64,000 nucleotides of DNA, taken from positions 1-64,000 of the forward strand of contig NW_027469556.1 in NCBI RefSeq assembly GCF_051020765.1. The letters are read 5' to 3'. Shown one piece after another: positions 34,715 through 46,399 of the stretch (within the stretch, counting starts at the first letter, position 1; the number at the start of each line of letters is the position of its first letter). The position numbers and the translations under genes were made by a program. The stretch comes from Lasioglossum baleicum (taxonomy: Eukaryota > Arthropoda > Insecta > Hymenoptera > Halictidae). A model generated the notes under the pieces. That model searched no databases. It had not been told where the DNA came from and worked only from the letters and a program-made list of their open reading frames with translations.

Positions 34715-36501
34715 GGCTAGTCGAGCAAAAACACGTGCGAGAGGATGCATCCCGCAGGCTAGTCGAGCAAAAACACGTGCGAGAGGATGCATCCCGCAGG
34801 CTAGTCGAGTAAAACACGTGCGTGAGGAAGCATCCCGCAGGCTAGTCGAGTAAAAACACGTGCGAGAGGATGCATCCCGCAGGCTAGTGGAGTAAAAACA
34901 CGTGCGAGAGGATACATCCCGTAGGCTAGTCGAGTAAAAACACGTGCGAGAACATGCATCCCGCAGGCTAGTCGAGTAAAAACACGTGCGAGAGGGTGCA
35001 TCCCGCAGGCTAGTCGAGTAAAAACACGTGCGGGAGGATGCATCCCGCAGGCTAGTCGAGCAAAAACACGTGCGAGAGGATGCATCCCGCAGGCTAGTCG
35101 AGCAAAAACACGTGCGAGAGGATGCATCCCGCAGGCTAGTCGAGCAAAAACACGTGCGAGAGGATGCATCCCGCAGGCTAGTCGAGCAAAAACACGTGCG
35201 AGATGATGCATCCCGCAGTCTAGTCGAGTAAAAACACGTGCGAGAGGATACATCCCGCAGGCTAGTCGAGTAAAAACACGGGCGAGAGGATGCATCCCGC
35301 AGGCTAGTCGAGTAAAAACACGTGCGGGAGGATGCATCCCGCAGGCTAGTCGAGTAAAAACACGTACGAGAGGATGCATCCTGCAGGCTTGTCGAGTAAA
35401 ACACGTGCGAGAGGATGCATCCCGCAGGCTAGTCGAGCAAAAACACGTGCGAGAGGATGCATCCCGCAGGCTAGTCGAGCAAAAACACGTGCGAGAGGAT
35501 GCATCCCGCAGGCTAGTCGAGTAAAAACACGTGCGAGAGGATGCTTCCCGCAGGCTAGTCGAGTAAAAACACGTGCGAGAGGATGCTTCCCGCAGGCTAG
35601 TCGAGTAAACACACGTGCGAGAGGATGCATCCCGCAGGCTAGTCGAGTAAAAACACGTGCGAGAGGATGCATCCCGCAGGCTAGTCCAGTAAAAACACGT
35701 GCGAGAGGATGCATCCCGCAGGCTAGTCGAGTAAAAACACGTGCGAGAGGATACATCCCGTAGGCTAGTCGAGTAAAAACACGTGCGAGAGCATGCATCC
35801 CGCAGGCTAGTCGAGCAAAAACACGTGCGAGAGGATGCATCCCGCAGGCTAGTCGAGCAGAAACACGTGCGAGAGGATGCATCCCGCAGGCTAGTCGAGC
35901 AAAAACACGTGCGAGAGGATGCATCCCGCAGGCTAGTCGAGCAAAAACACGTGCGAGATGATGCATCCCGCAGGCTAGTCGAGTAAAAACACGTGCGAGA
36001 GGATACATCCCGCAGGCTAGTCGAGTAAAAACACGGGCGAGAGGATGCATCCCGCAGGCTAGTCGAGTAAAAACACGTGCGGGAGGATGCATCCCGCAGG
36101 CTAGTCGAGTAAAAACACGTGCGAGAGGATGCATCCTGCAGGCTTGTCGAGTAAAACACGTGCGAGAGGATGCATCCCGCAGGCTAGTCGAGCAAAAACA
36201 CGTGCGAGAGGATGCATCCCGCAGGCTAGTCGAGCAAAAACACGTGCGAGAGGATGCATCCCGCAGGCTAGTCGAGTAAAAACACGTGCGAGAGGATGCT
36301 TCCCGCAGGCTAGTCGAGTAAAAACACGTGCGAGAGGATGCTTCCCGCAGGCTAGTCGAGTAAACACACGTGCGAGAGGATGCATCCCGCAGGCTAGTCG
36401 AGTAAAAACACGTGCGAGAGGATGCATCCCGCAGGCTAGTCCAGTAAAAACACGTGCGAGAGGATGCATCCCGCAGGCTAGTCGAGTAAAAACACGTGCG
36501 A

Positions 36502-36544
36502 GGTTTTGTGGGATGCGCATGCGCTGGTTTTTTGGGATGCGCAT
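36502..36544 (+). repeat. 24-bp block 30, 2 units
   Basis: Short GCGCT-type block, followed by the GATACATTCC monomer series. Confidence 0.95.
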
Positions 36545-37175
36545 GGCTAGTCGAGCAAAAACACGTGCGAGAGGATACATCCCGCAGGCTAGTCGAGCAA
36601 AAACACGTGCGAGAGGATGCATCCCGCAGGCTAGTCGAGTAAAAACACGTGCGAGAGGATACATTCCGCAGGCTAGTCGAGTAAAAACACGTGCGAGGGG
36701 ATGCATCCCGCAGGCTAGTCGAGTAAAAACACGTGCGGGAGGATGCATCCCGCAGGCTAGCAGAGTAAAACACGTGCGTGAGGATGCATCCCGCAGGCTA
36801 GTCGAGCAAAAACACGTGCGAGAGGATGCATCCCGCAGTCTAGTCGAGCAAAAACACGTGCGAGAGGATGCATCCCGCAGGCTAGTCGAGCAAAAACACG
36901 TGCGAGATGATGCATCCCGCAGGCTAGTCGAGTAAAAACACGTGCGAGAGGATACATCCCGCAGGCTAGTCGAGTAAAAACACGTGCGAGAGGATGCATC
37001 CCGCAGGCTAGTCGAGTAAAAAGACGTGCGAGAGGATGCATCCCGCAGGCTAGTCGAGTAAAAACACGTGCGAGAGGATGCATCCCGCAGGCTAGTCGCG
37101 TAAAAACACTTGCGAGAGGATGCATCCCGCAGGCTAGTCGAGTAAAAACACGTGCGAGAGGGTGCATCCCGCAGG

Positions 37176-38370
37176 GCTAGTCGAGCAAAAACACGTGCGA
37201 GATGATGCATCCCGCAAGCTAGTCGAGTAAAAACACGTGCGAGAGGATACATCCCGCAGGCTAGTCGAGTAAAAACACGGGCGAGAGGATGCATCCCGCA
37301 GGCTAGTCGAGTAAAAACACGTGCGGGAGGATGCATCCCGCAGGCTAGTCGAGTAAAAACACGTGCGAGAGGATGCATCCTGCAGGCTAGTCGAGTAAAA
37401 CACGTGCGAGAGGATGCATCCCGCAGGCTAGTCGAGCAAAAACACGTGCGAGAGGATGCATCCCGCAGGCTAGTCGAGCAAAAACACGTGCGAGAGGATG
37501 CATCCCGCAGGCTAGTCGAGTAAAAACACGTGCGAGAGGATGCTTCCCGCAGGCTAGTCGAGTAAAAACACGTGCGAGAGGATGCTTCCCGCAGGCTAGT
37601 CGAGTAAAAACACGTGCGAGAGGATGCATCCCGCAGGCTAGTCGAGTAAAAACACGTGCGAGAGGATGCATCCCGCAGGCTAGTCCAGTAAAAACACGTG
37701 CGAGAGGATGCATCCCGCAGGCTAGTCGAGTAAAAACACGTGCGAGGTTTTGTGGGATGCGCATGCGCTGGTTTTTTGGGATGCGCATGGCTAGTCGAGC
37801 AAAAACACGTGCGAGAGGATACATCCCGCAGGCTAGTCGAGCAAAAACACGTGCGAGAGGATGCATCCCGCAGGCTAGTCGAGTAAAAACACGTGCGAGA
37901 GGATACATTCCGCAGGCTAGTCGAGTAAAAACACGTGCGAGAGGATGCATCCCGCAGGCTAGTCGAGTAAAAACACGTGCGGGAGGATGCATCCCGCAGG
38001 CTAGCAGAGTAAAACACGTGCGTGAGGATGCATCCCGCAGTCTAGTCGAGTAAAAACACGTGCGAGAGGATGCATCCCGCAGGCTAGTGGAGTAAAAACA
38101 CGTGCAAGAGGATGCTTCCCGCAGGCTAGTCGAGTAAAAACACGTGCGAGAGGATGCTTCCCGCAGGCTAGTCGAGCAAAATCACGTGCGAGATGATGCA
38201 GCCCGCAGGCTAGTCGAGTAAAAACACGTGCGAGAGGATACATCCCGCAGGCTAGTCGAGTAAAAACACGGGCGAGAGGATGCATCCCGCAGGCTAGTCG
38301 AGTAAAAACACGTGCGGGAGGATGCATCCCGCAGGCTAGTCGAGTAAAAACACGTGCGAGAGGATGCATC
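37176..38370 (+). repeat. 2,123-bp shifted duplication, copy 1
   Basis: It matches 39299-40493. Shared rare features are CAAAATCACG with GATGCAGCCC, GTGCAAGAGG with GATGCTTCCC, and GCAGTCTAG. The shift equals one 69-bp composite, four 41-mers and 45 42-mers. A single extra G near 37174 (CCCGCAGGGCTAG) marks the left edge and makes a 43-bp monomer. Confidence 0.87.
37746..37788 (+). repeat. 24-bp block 31, 2 units
   Basis: GCGCT-type block in copy 1 of the 2,123-bp duplication. Confidence 0.95.
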
Positions 38371-39298
38371 CCGCAGGCTAGTCGAGTAAAAACACGTGCG
38401 GGAGGATGCATCCCGCAGGCTAGTCGAGCGAAAACACGTGCGAGAGGATGCATCCCGCAGGCTAGTCGAGCAAAAACACGTGCGAGAGGATGCATCCCGC
38501 AGGCTAGTCGAGCAAAAACACGTGCGAGAGGATGCATCCCGCAGGCTAGTCGAGCAAAATCACGTGCGAGATGATGCATCCCGCAGGCTAGTCGAGTAAA
38601 AACACGTGCGAGAGGATACATCCCGCAGGCTAGTCGAGTAAAAACACGGGCGAGAGGATGCATCCCGCAGGCTAGTCGAGTAAAAACACGTGCGGGAGGA
38701 TGCATCCCGCAGGCTAGTCGAGTAAAAACACGTGCGAGAGGATGCATCCTGCAGGCTGGTCGAGTAAAACACGTGCGAGAGGATGCATCCCGCAGGCTAG
38801 TCGAGCAAAAACACGTGCGAGAGGATACATCCCGCAGGCTAGTCGAGTAAAAACACGTGCGAGAGGATGCATCCCGCAGGCTAGTCGAGTAAAAACACGT
38901 GCGAGAGGATGCATCCCGCAGGCTAGTCGAGTAAAACACGTGCGTGAGGAAGCATCCCGCAGGCTAGTCGAGTAAAAACACGTGCGAGAGGATGCATCCC
39001 GCAGGCTAGTGGAGTAAAAACACGTGCGAGAGGATACATCCCGTAGGCTAGTCGAGTAAAAACACGTGCGAGAGCATGCATCCCGCAGGCTAGTCGAGTA
39101 AAAACACGTGCGAGAGGGTGCATCCCGCAGGCTAGTCGAGTAAAAACACGTGCGGGAGGATGCATCCCGCAGGCTAGTCGAGCAAAAACACGTGCGAGAG
39201 GATGCATCCCGCAGGCTAGTCGAGCAAAAACACGTGCGAGAGGATGCATCCCGCAGGCTAGTCGAGCAAAAACACGTGCGAGAGGATGCATCCCGCAG

Positions 39299-40493
39299 GC
39301 TAGTCGAGCAAAAACACGTGCGAGATGATGCATCCCGCAGGCTAGTCGAGTAAAAACACGTGCGAGAGGATACATCCCGCAGGCTAGTCGAGTAAAAACA
39401 CGGGCGAGAGGATGCATCCCGCAGGCTAGTCGAGTAAAAACACGTGCGGGAGGATGCATCCCGCAGGCTAGTCGAGTAAAAACACGTGCGAGAGGATGCA
39501 TCCTGCAGGCTAGTCGAGTAAAACACGTGCGAGAAGATGCATCCCGCAGGCTAGTCGAGCAAAAACACGTGCGAGAGGATGCATCCCGCAGGCTAGTCGA
39601 GCAAAAACACGTGCGAGAGGATGCATCCCGCAGGCTAGTCGAGTAAAAACACGTGCGAGAGGATGCTTCCCGCAGGCTAGTCGAGTAAAAACACGTGCGA
39701 GAGGATGCTTCCCGCAGGCTAGTCGAGTAAAAACACGTGCGAGAGGATGCATCCCGCAGGCTAGTCGAGTAAAAACACGTGCGAGAGGATGCATCCCGCA
39801 GGCTAGTCCAGTAAAAACACGTGCGGGAGGATGCATCCCGCAGGCTAGTCGAGTAAAAACACGTGCGAGGTTTTGTGGGATGCGCATGCGCTGGTTTTTT
39901 GGGATGCGCATGGCTAGTCGAGCAAAAACACGTGCGAGAGGATACATCCCGCAGGCTAGTCGAGCAAAAACACGTGCGAGAGGATGCATCCCGCAGGCTA
40001 GTCGAGTAAAAACACGTGCGGGAGGATACATTCCGCAGGCTAGTCGAGTAAAAACACGTGCGAGAGGATGCATCCCGCAGGCTAGTCGAGTAAAAACACG
40101 TGCGGGAGGATGCATCCCGCAGGCTAGCAGAGTAAAACACGTGCGTGAGGATGCATCCCGCAGTCTAGTCGAGTAAAAACACGTGCGAGAGGATGCATCC
40201 CGCAGGCTAGTGGAGTAAAAACACGTGCAAGAGGATGCTTCCCGCAGGCTAGTCGAGTAAAAACACGTGCGAGAGGATGCTTCCCGCAGGCTAGTCGAGC
40301 AAAATCACGTGCGAGATGATGCAGCCCGCAGGCTAGTCGAGTAAAAACACGTGCGAGAGGATACATCCCGCAGGCTAGTCGAGTAAAAACACGGGCGAGA
40401 GGATGCATCCCGCAGGCTAGTCGAGTAAAAACACGTGCGGGAGGATGCATCCCGCAGGCTAGTCGAGTAAAAACACGTGCGAGAGGATGCATC
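39299..40493 (+). repeat. 2,123-bp shifted duplication, copy 2
   Basis: Counterpart of 37176-38370. Similarity ends where copy 2 has CATCCTGCAGG and copy 1 has CATCCCGCAGG. Confidence 0.87.
39869..39911 (+). repeat. 24-bp block 32, 2 units
   Basis: Copy of the block at 37746. Nearby monomers carry GTGCGGGAGG where copy 1 has GTGCGAGAGG. Confidence 0.95.
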
Positions 40494-40733
40494 CTGCAGG
40501 CTAGTCGAGTAAAACACGTGCGAGAGGATGCATCCCGCAGGCTAGTCGAGCAAAAACACGTGCGAGAGGATACATCCCGCAGGCTAGTCGAGTAAAAACA
40601 CGAGCGAGAGGATGCATCCCGCAGGCTAGTCGAGTAAAAACACGTGCGAGAGGATGCATCCCGCAGGCTAGTCCAGTAAAAACACGTGCGAGAGGATGCA
40701 TCCCGCAGGCTAGTCGAGTAAAAACACGTGCGA

Positions 40734-40824
40734 GGTTTTGTGGGATGCGCATGCGCAGGTTTTGTGGGATGCGCATGCGCAGGTTTTTTGGGATGCGCAT
40801 GCGCAGGTTTTTTGGGATGCGCAT
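40734..40824 (+). repeat. 24-bp block 33, 4 units
   Basis: Canonical units, but followed by GATGCACCCC and GTGAGAGATG monomers, which normally follow the GTATG/GACGCG subtype. This looks like a recombinant between subtypes. Confidence 0.95.
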
Positions 40825-41270
40825 GGCTAGTCGAGCAAAAACACGTGCGAGAGGATGCATCCCGCAGGCTAGTCGAGCAAAAACACGTGCGAGAGGATGC
40901 ACCCCGCAGGCTAGTCGAGTAAAAACACGTGCGAGAGGATACATCCCGCAGGCTAGTCGAGTAAAAACACGTGAGAGATGATGCATCCCGCAGGCTAGTC
41001 GAGTAAAAAGACGTGCGAGAGGATGCATCCCGCAGGCTAGTCGAGTAAAAACACGTGCGAGAAGATGCATCCCGCAGGCTAGTCGAGTAAAAACACGTGC
41101 AAGAGGATGCTTCCCGCAGGCTAGTCGAGTAAAAACACGTGCGAGAGGATGCTTCCCGCAGGCTAGTCGAGTAAAAACACGTGCGAGAGGATGCATCCCG
41201 CAGGCTAGTCCAGTAAAAACACGTGCGAGAGGATGCATCCCGCAGGCTAGTCGAGTAAAAACACGTGCGA

Positions 41271-41337
41271 GGTTTTGTGGGATGCGCATGCGCTGGTTTT
41301 TTGGGGTGCGCATGCGCAGGTTTTTTGGGATGCGCAC
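41271..41337 (+). repeat. 24-bp block 34, 3 units
   Basis: Carries the same two rare changes as the block at 39. Bases 41233-41385 match 1-153. Confidence 0.95.
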
Positions 41338-43083
41338 GGCTAGTCGAGCAAAAACACGTGCGAGAGGATGCATCCCGCAGGCTAGACGAGTAAAAACACG
41401 TGCGAGAGGATACATCCCGCAGGCTAGTCGAGTAAAAACACGTGCGAGAGGATGCATCCCGCAGGCTAGTCGAGTAAAAACACGTGCGGGTGGATGCATC
41501 CCGCAGGCTAGTGGAGTAAAAACACGTGCGAGAGGATACATCCCGTAGGCTAGTCGAGTAAAAACACGTGCGAGAGCATGCATCCCGCAGGCTAGTCGAG
41601 TAAAAACACGTGCGAGAGGGTGCATCCCGCAGGCTGGTCGAGTAAAAACACGTGCGAGAGGATGCATCCCGCAGGCTAGTCCAGTAAAAACACGTGCGGG
41701 AGGATGCATCCCGCAGGCGAGTCGAGCAAAAACACGTGCGAGAGGATGCATCCCGCAGGCTAATCGAGCAAAAACACGTGCGAGAGGATGCATCCCGCAG
41801 GCTAGTCGAGCAAAAACACGTGCGAGAGGATGCATCCCGCAGGCTAGTCGAGCAAAATCACGTGCGAGATGATGCAGCCCGCAGGCTAGTCGAGTAAAAA
41901 CACGTGCGAGAGGATACATCCCGCAGGCTAGTCGAGTAAAAACACGTGCGAGAGGATGCATCCCGCAGGCTAGTCGAGCAAAATCACGTGCGAGATGATG
42001 CAGCCCGCAGGCTAGTCGAGTAAAAACACGTGCGAGAGGATACATCCCGCAGGCTAGTCGAGTAAAAACACGGGCGAGAGGATGCATCCCGCAGGCTAGT
42101 CGAGTAAAAACACGTGCGGGAGGATGCATCCCGCAGGCTAGTCGAGTAAAAACACGTGCGAGAGGATGCATCCTGCAGGCTAGTCGAGTAAAACACGTGC
42201 GAGAGGATGCATCCCGCAGGCTAGTCGAGCAAAAACACGTGCGAGAGGATACATCCCGCAGGCTAGTCGAGTAAAAACACGTGCGAGAGGATGCATCCCG
42301 CAGGCTAGTCGAGCAAAAACACGTGCGAGAGGATGCATCCCGCAGGCTAGTCGAGTAAAACACGTGCGTGAGGAAGCATCCCGCAGGCTAGTCGAGTAAA
42401 AACACGTGCGAGAGGATGCATCCCGCAGGCTAGTCGAGTAAAAACACGTGCGAGAGGATGCATCCCGCAGGCTAGTCGAGTAAAAACACGTACGAGAAGA
42501 TGCATCCCGCAGGCTAGTCCAGTAAAAACACGTGCGAGAGGATGCATCCCGCAGGCTAGTCGAGTAAAAACACGTGCGGGAGGATGCATCCCGCAGACTA
42601 GTCGAGCAAAAACACGTGCGAGAGGATGCATCCCGCAGGCTAGTCGAGCAAAAACACGTGCGAGAGGATGCATCCCGCAGGCTAGTCGAGCAAAAACACG
42701 TGCGAGAGGATGCATCCCGCAGGCTAGTCGAGTGAAAACACGTGCGGGAGGATGCATCCCGCAGGCTAGTCGAGTAAAAACACGTGCGAGAGGATACATC
42801 CCGCAGGCTAGTGGAGCAAAAACACGTGCGAGAGGATGCATCCCGCAGGCTAGTCGAGTAAAAACACGTGCGAGAGGATACATTCCGCAGGCTAGTCGAG
42901 TAAAAACACGTGCGAGAGGATGCATCCCGCAGGCTAGTCGAGTAAAAACACGTGCGAGAGGATGCATCCCGCAGGATAGTCGAGCAAAAACACGTGCGAG
43001 AGGATGCATCCCGCAGGCTAGTCGAGCAAAAACACGTGCGAGAGGATGCATCCCGCAGGCTAGTCGAGCAAAAACACGTGCGA

Positions 43084-43174
43084 GGTTTTGTGGGATGCGC
43101 ATGCGCAGGTTTTGTGGGATGCGCATGCGCAGGTTTTTTGGGATGCGCATGCGCAGGTTTTTTGGGATGCGCAT
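43084..43174 (+). repeat. 24-bp block 35, 4 units
   Basis: Canonical block entered from a C-type monomer, as at 50741; the following GTCGAATAAAAACAGGGG monomer is also shared with that site. Confidence 0.95.
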
Positions 43175-43828
43175 GGCTAGTCGAGCAAAAACACGTGCGA
43201 GAGGATGCATCCCGCAGGCTAGTCGAGCAAAAACACGTGCGAGAGGATGCATCCCGCAGGCTAGTCGAGTAAAACACGTGCGTGAGGATGCATCCCGCAG
43301 GCTAGTCGAATAAAAACAGGGGCGAGAGGATGCATCCCGCAGGCTAGTCGCGTAAAAACACGTGCGAGAGGATGCATCCCGCAGGCTAGTCGAGTAAAAA
43401 CACGTGCGGGAGGATGCATCCCGCAGGCTAGTCGAGTAAAACACGTGCGAGAGGATGTATCCCGCAGGCTAGTCGAGCAAAAACACGTGCGAGAGGATGC
43501 ATCCCGCAGGCTAGTCGAGCAAAAACACGTGCGAGAGGATGCATCCCGCAGGCTAGTCGAGTAAAAACACGTGCGAGAGGATGCTTCCCGCAGGCTAGTC
43601 GAGTAAAAACACGTGCGAGAGGATGCTTCCCGCAGGCTAGTCGAGTAAAAACACGTGCGAGAGGATACATCCCGCAGGCTAGTCGAGTAAAAACACGTGC
43701 GAGAGGATGCATCCCGCAGGCTAGTCGAGTTAAAACACGTGCGAGAGGATGCATCCCGCAGGCTAGTCCAGTAAAAACACGTGCGAGAGGATGCATCCCG
43801 CAGGCTAGTCGAGTAAAAACACGTGCGA

Positions 43829-43919
43829 GGTTTTGTGGGATGCGCATGCGCAGGTTTTGTGGGATGCGCATGCGCAGGTTTTTTGGGATGCGCATGCGCA
43901 GTTTTTTTGGGATGCGCAT
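43829..43919 (+). repeat. 24-bp block 36, 4 units, T7 variant
   Basis: The last unit is GTTTTTTTGGG through a G-to-T change. Confidence 0.95.
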
Positions 43920-44029
43920 GGCTAGTCGAGCAAAAACACGTGCGAGAGGATGCATCCCGCAGGCTAGTCGAGCAAAAACACGTGCGAGAGGATGCATCCC
44001 GCAGGCTAGTCGAGTAAAAACACGTGCGA

Positions 44030-44120
44030 GGTTTTGTGGGATGCGCATGCGCAGGTTTTGTGGGATGCGCATGCGCAGGTTTTTTGGGATGCGCATGCGC
44101 AGTTTTTTTGGGATGCGCAT
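44030..44120 (+). repeat. 24-bp block 37, 4 units, T7 variant
   Basis: Direct duplicate of the block at 43829. Confidence 0.95.
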
Positions 44121-44984
44121 GGCTAGTCGAGCAAAAACACGTGCGAGAGGATGCATCCCGCAGGCTAGTCGAGCAAAAACACGTGCGAGAGGATGCATCC
44201 CGCAGGCTAGTCGAGTAAAACACGTGCGTGAGGATGCATCCCGCAGGCTAGTCGAATAAAAACACGGGCGAGAGGATGCATCCCGCAGGCTAGTCGCGTA
44301 AAAACACGTGCGAGAGGATGCATCCCGCAGGCTAGTCGAGTAAAAACACGTGCGGGAGGATGCATCCCGCAGGCTAGTCGAGTAAAACACGTGTGAGAGG
44401 ATGCATCCCGCAGGCTAGTCGAGCAAAAACACGTGCGAGAGGATGCATCCCGCAGGCTAGTCGAGCAAAAACACGTGCGAGAGGATGCATCCCGCAGGCT
44501 AGTCGAGTAAAAACACGTGCGACAGGATGCTTCCCGCAGGCTAGTCGAGTAAAAACACGTGCGAGAGGATGCTTCCCGCAGGCTAGTCGAGTAAAAACAC
44601 GTGCGAGAGGATGCATCCCGCAGGCTAGTCGAGTAAAAACACGTGCGGGAGGATGCATCCCGCAGGCTAGTCGAGCAAAAACACGTGCGAGAGGATGCAT
44701 CCCGCAGGCTAGTCGAGCAAAAACACGTGCGAGAGGATGCATCCCGCAGGCCAGTCGAGTAAAAACACGTGCGAGAGGATGCATCCCGCAGGCTAGTCGA
44801 GTAAAAACACGTGCGAGAGGATACATCCCGCAGGCTAGTCGAGTAAAAACACGTGCGAGAGGATGCATCCCGCAGGCTAGTCGAGTAAAAACACGTGCGA
44901 GAGGATGCATCCCGCAGGCTAGTCCAGTAAAAACACGTGCGAGAGGATGCATCCCGCAGGCTAGTCGAGTAAAAACACGTGCGA

Positions 44985-45075
44985 GGTTTTGTGGGATGCG
45001 CATGCGAAGGTTTTGTGGGATGCGCATGCGCAGGTTTTTTGGGATGCGCATGCGCAGGTTTTTTGGGATGCGCAT
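44985..45075 (+). repeat. 24-bp block 38, 4 units, GCGAAGG variant
   Basis: The first palindrome is broken to GCATGCGAAGG. The same change is in the blocks at 47053 and 49165, marking them as one lineage. Confidence 0.95.
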
Positions 45076-45394
45076 GGCTAGTCGAGCAAAAACACGTGCG
45101 AGAGGATGCATCCCGCAGGCTAGTCGAGCAAAAACACGTGCGAGAGGATGCATCCCGCAGGCTAGTCGAGTAAAACACGTGCGTGAGGATGCATCCCGCA
45201 GGCTAGTCGAATAAAAACACGTGCGAGAGGATACATCCCGCAGGCTAGTCGAGTAAAAACACGTGCGAGAGGATGCATCCCGCAGGCTAGTCGAGTGAAA
45301 ACACGTGCGGGAGGATGCATCCCGCAGGCTAGTCGAGTAAAAACACGTGCGAGAGGATGCATCCCGCCGGCTAGTCGAGTAAAAACACGTGCGA

Positions 45395-45485
45395 GGTTTT
45401 GTGGGATACGTATGCGCAGGTTTTGTGGGATGCGCATGCGCAGGTTTTTTGGGATGCGCATGCGCAGGTTTTTTGGGACGCGCAT
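45395..45485 (+). repeat. 24-bp block 39, 4 units
   Basis: First unit GGGATACGTATGCGCA, last unit GGGACGCGCATAGCTAGTGG. The ATAGCTAGTGGAGC exit is shared with blocks at 47463, 49575 and 54340. Confidence 0.95.
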
Positions 45486-46308
45486 AGCTAGTGGAGCAAA
45501 AACACGTGCGAGAGGATGCATCCCGCAGGCTAGTCGAGCAAAAACATGTGCGAGAGGATGCATCCCGCAGGCTAGTCCAGTAAAAACACGTGCGAGAGGA
45601 TGCATCCCGCCGGCTAGTCGAGTAAAAACACGTGCGAGAGCATGCATCCCGCAGGCTGGTCGCGTAAAAACACGTGCGAGAGGATGCATCCCGCAGGCTA
45701 GTCGAGTAAAAACACGTGCGGGAGGATGCATCCCGCAGGCTAGTCGAGTAAAACACGTGCGAGAGGATGTATCCCGCAGGCTAGTCGAGCAAAAACACGT
45801 GCGAGAGGATGCATCCCGCAGGCTAGTCGAGCAAAAACACGTGCGAGAGGATGCATCCCGCAGGCTAGTCGAGTAAAAACACGTGCGAGAGGATGCTTCC
45901 CGCAGGCTAGTCGAGTAAAAACACGTGCGAGAGGATGCTTCCCGCAGGCTAGTCGAGTAAAAACACGTGCGAGAGGATGCATCCCGCAGGCTAGTCGAGC
46001 AAAAACACGTGCGAGAGGATGCATCCCGCAGGCTAGTCGAGCAAAAACACGTGCGAGAGGATGCATCCCGCAGGCCAGTCGAGTAAAAACACGTGCGAGA
46101 GGATGCATCCCGCAGGCTAGTCGAGTAAAAACACGTGCGAGAGGATACATCCCGCAGGCTAGTCGAGTAAAAACACGTGCGAGAGGATGCATCCCGCAGG
46201 CTAGTCGAGTTAAAACACGTGCGAGAGGATGCATCCCGCAGGCTAGTCCAGTAAAAACACGTGCGAGAGGATGCATCCCGCAGGCTAGTCGAGTAAAAAC
46301 ACGTGCGA

Positions 46309-46399
46309 GGTTTTGTGGGATGCGCATGCGCAGGTTTTGTGGGATGCGCATGCGCAGGTTTTTTGGGATGCGCATGCGCAGTTTTTTTGGGATGCGCAT
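46309..46399 (+). repeat. 24-bp block 40, 4 units, T7 variant
   Basis: Same GCAGTTTTTTTGGG change as at 43829 and 44030, with a shift of 2,279 bp from 44030. Confidence 0.95.

Larger units (their letters stand above)
31038..35527 (+). repeat. 4,732-bp higher-order duplication, copy 2
   Basis: It starts where GCCGGCTAGTTGAG monomer sequence switches to the GATACATCCCGTAGG context of copy 1. It ends where copy 1 has AAAAAGACG (30796) and copy 2 has AAAAACACG (35528). Confidence 0.93.
437..40140 (+). repeat. Marker monomer A: GCTAGCAGAG with a 4-A tract (19 copies)
   Basis: A 41-bp monomer in which AGTCGAG is replaced by AGCAGAG and GCGAGAGG by GCGTGAGG. The C ending GTAAAACAC lies at 445, 696, 2531, 5247, 6957, 9181, 12278, 14479, 16875, 19065, 21193, 24447, 28006, 28467, 32738, 33199, 36773, 38017 and 40140. 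It contains the palindrome GCTAGC. Spacing is often 1.7-3.3 kb, which gives the higher-order register of the left 40 kb. I did not see it after 40140. Confidence 0.85.
43800..44201 (+). repeat. 201-bp tandem duplication carrying a 24-bp block
   Basis: Two adjacent 201-bp copies, each one 117-bp composite plus two 42-mers, contain blocks at 43829 and 44030. Both carry the rare GCGCAGTTTTTTTGGG change (G to T). I see no difference between the copies, so this is among the youngest events in the window. Confidence 0.92.
44650..45576 (+). repeat. 2,068-bp shifted duplication, copy 1
   Basis: It matches about 46718-47644. Anchors are blocks 44985/47053 and 45395/47463 and the 4-A monomers 45178/47246. 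The right limit is AGTCCAG against AGTCGAG. A third related copy lies 2,112 bp further on (blocks 49165 and 49575). The left limit is approximate. Confidence 0.8.

Noticed and set aside
26306..35527. Pure assembly artefact
   Set aside because: Not excluded, but the two long copies differ at specific bases and duplications of many different lengths occur across the window, which fits natural unequal exchange better than one assembly error.
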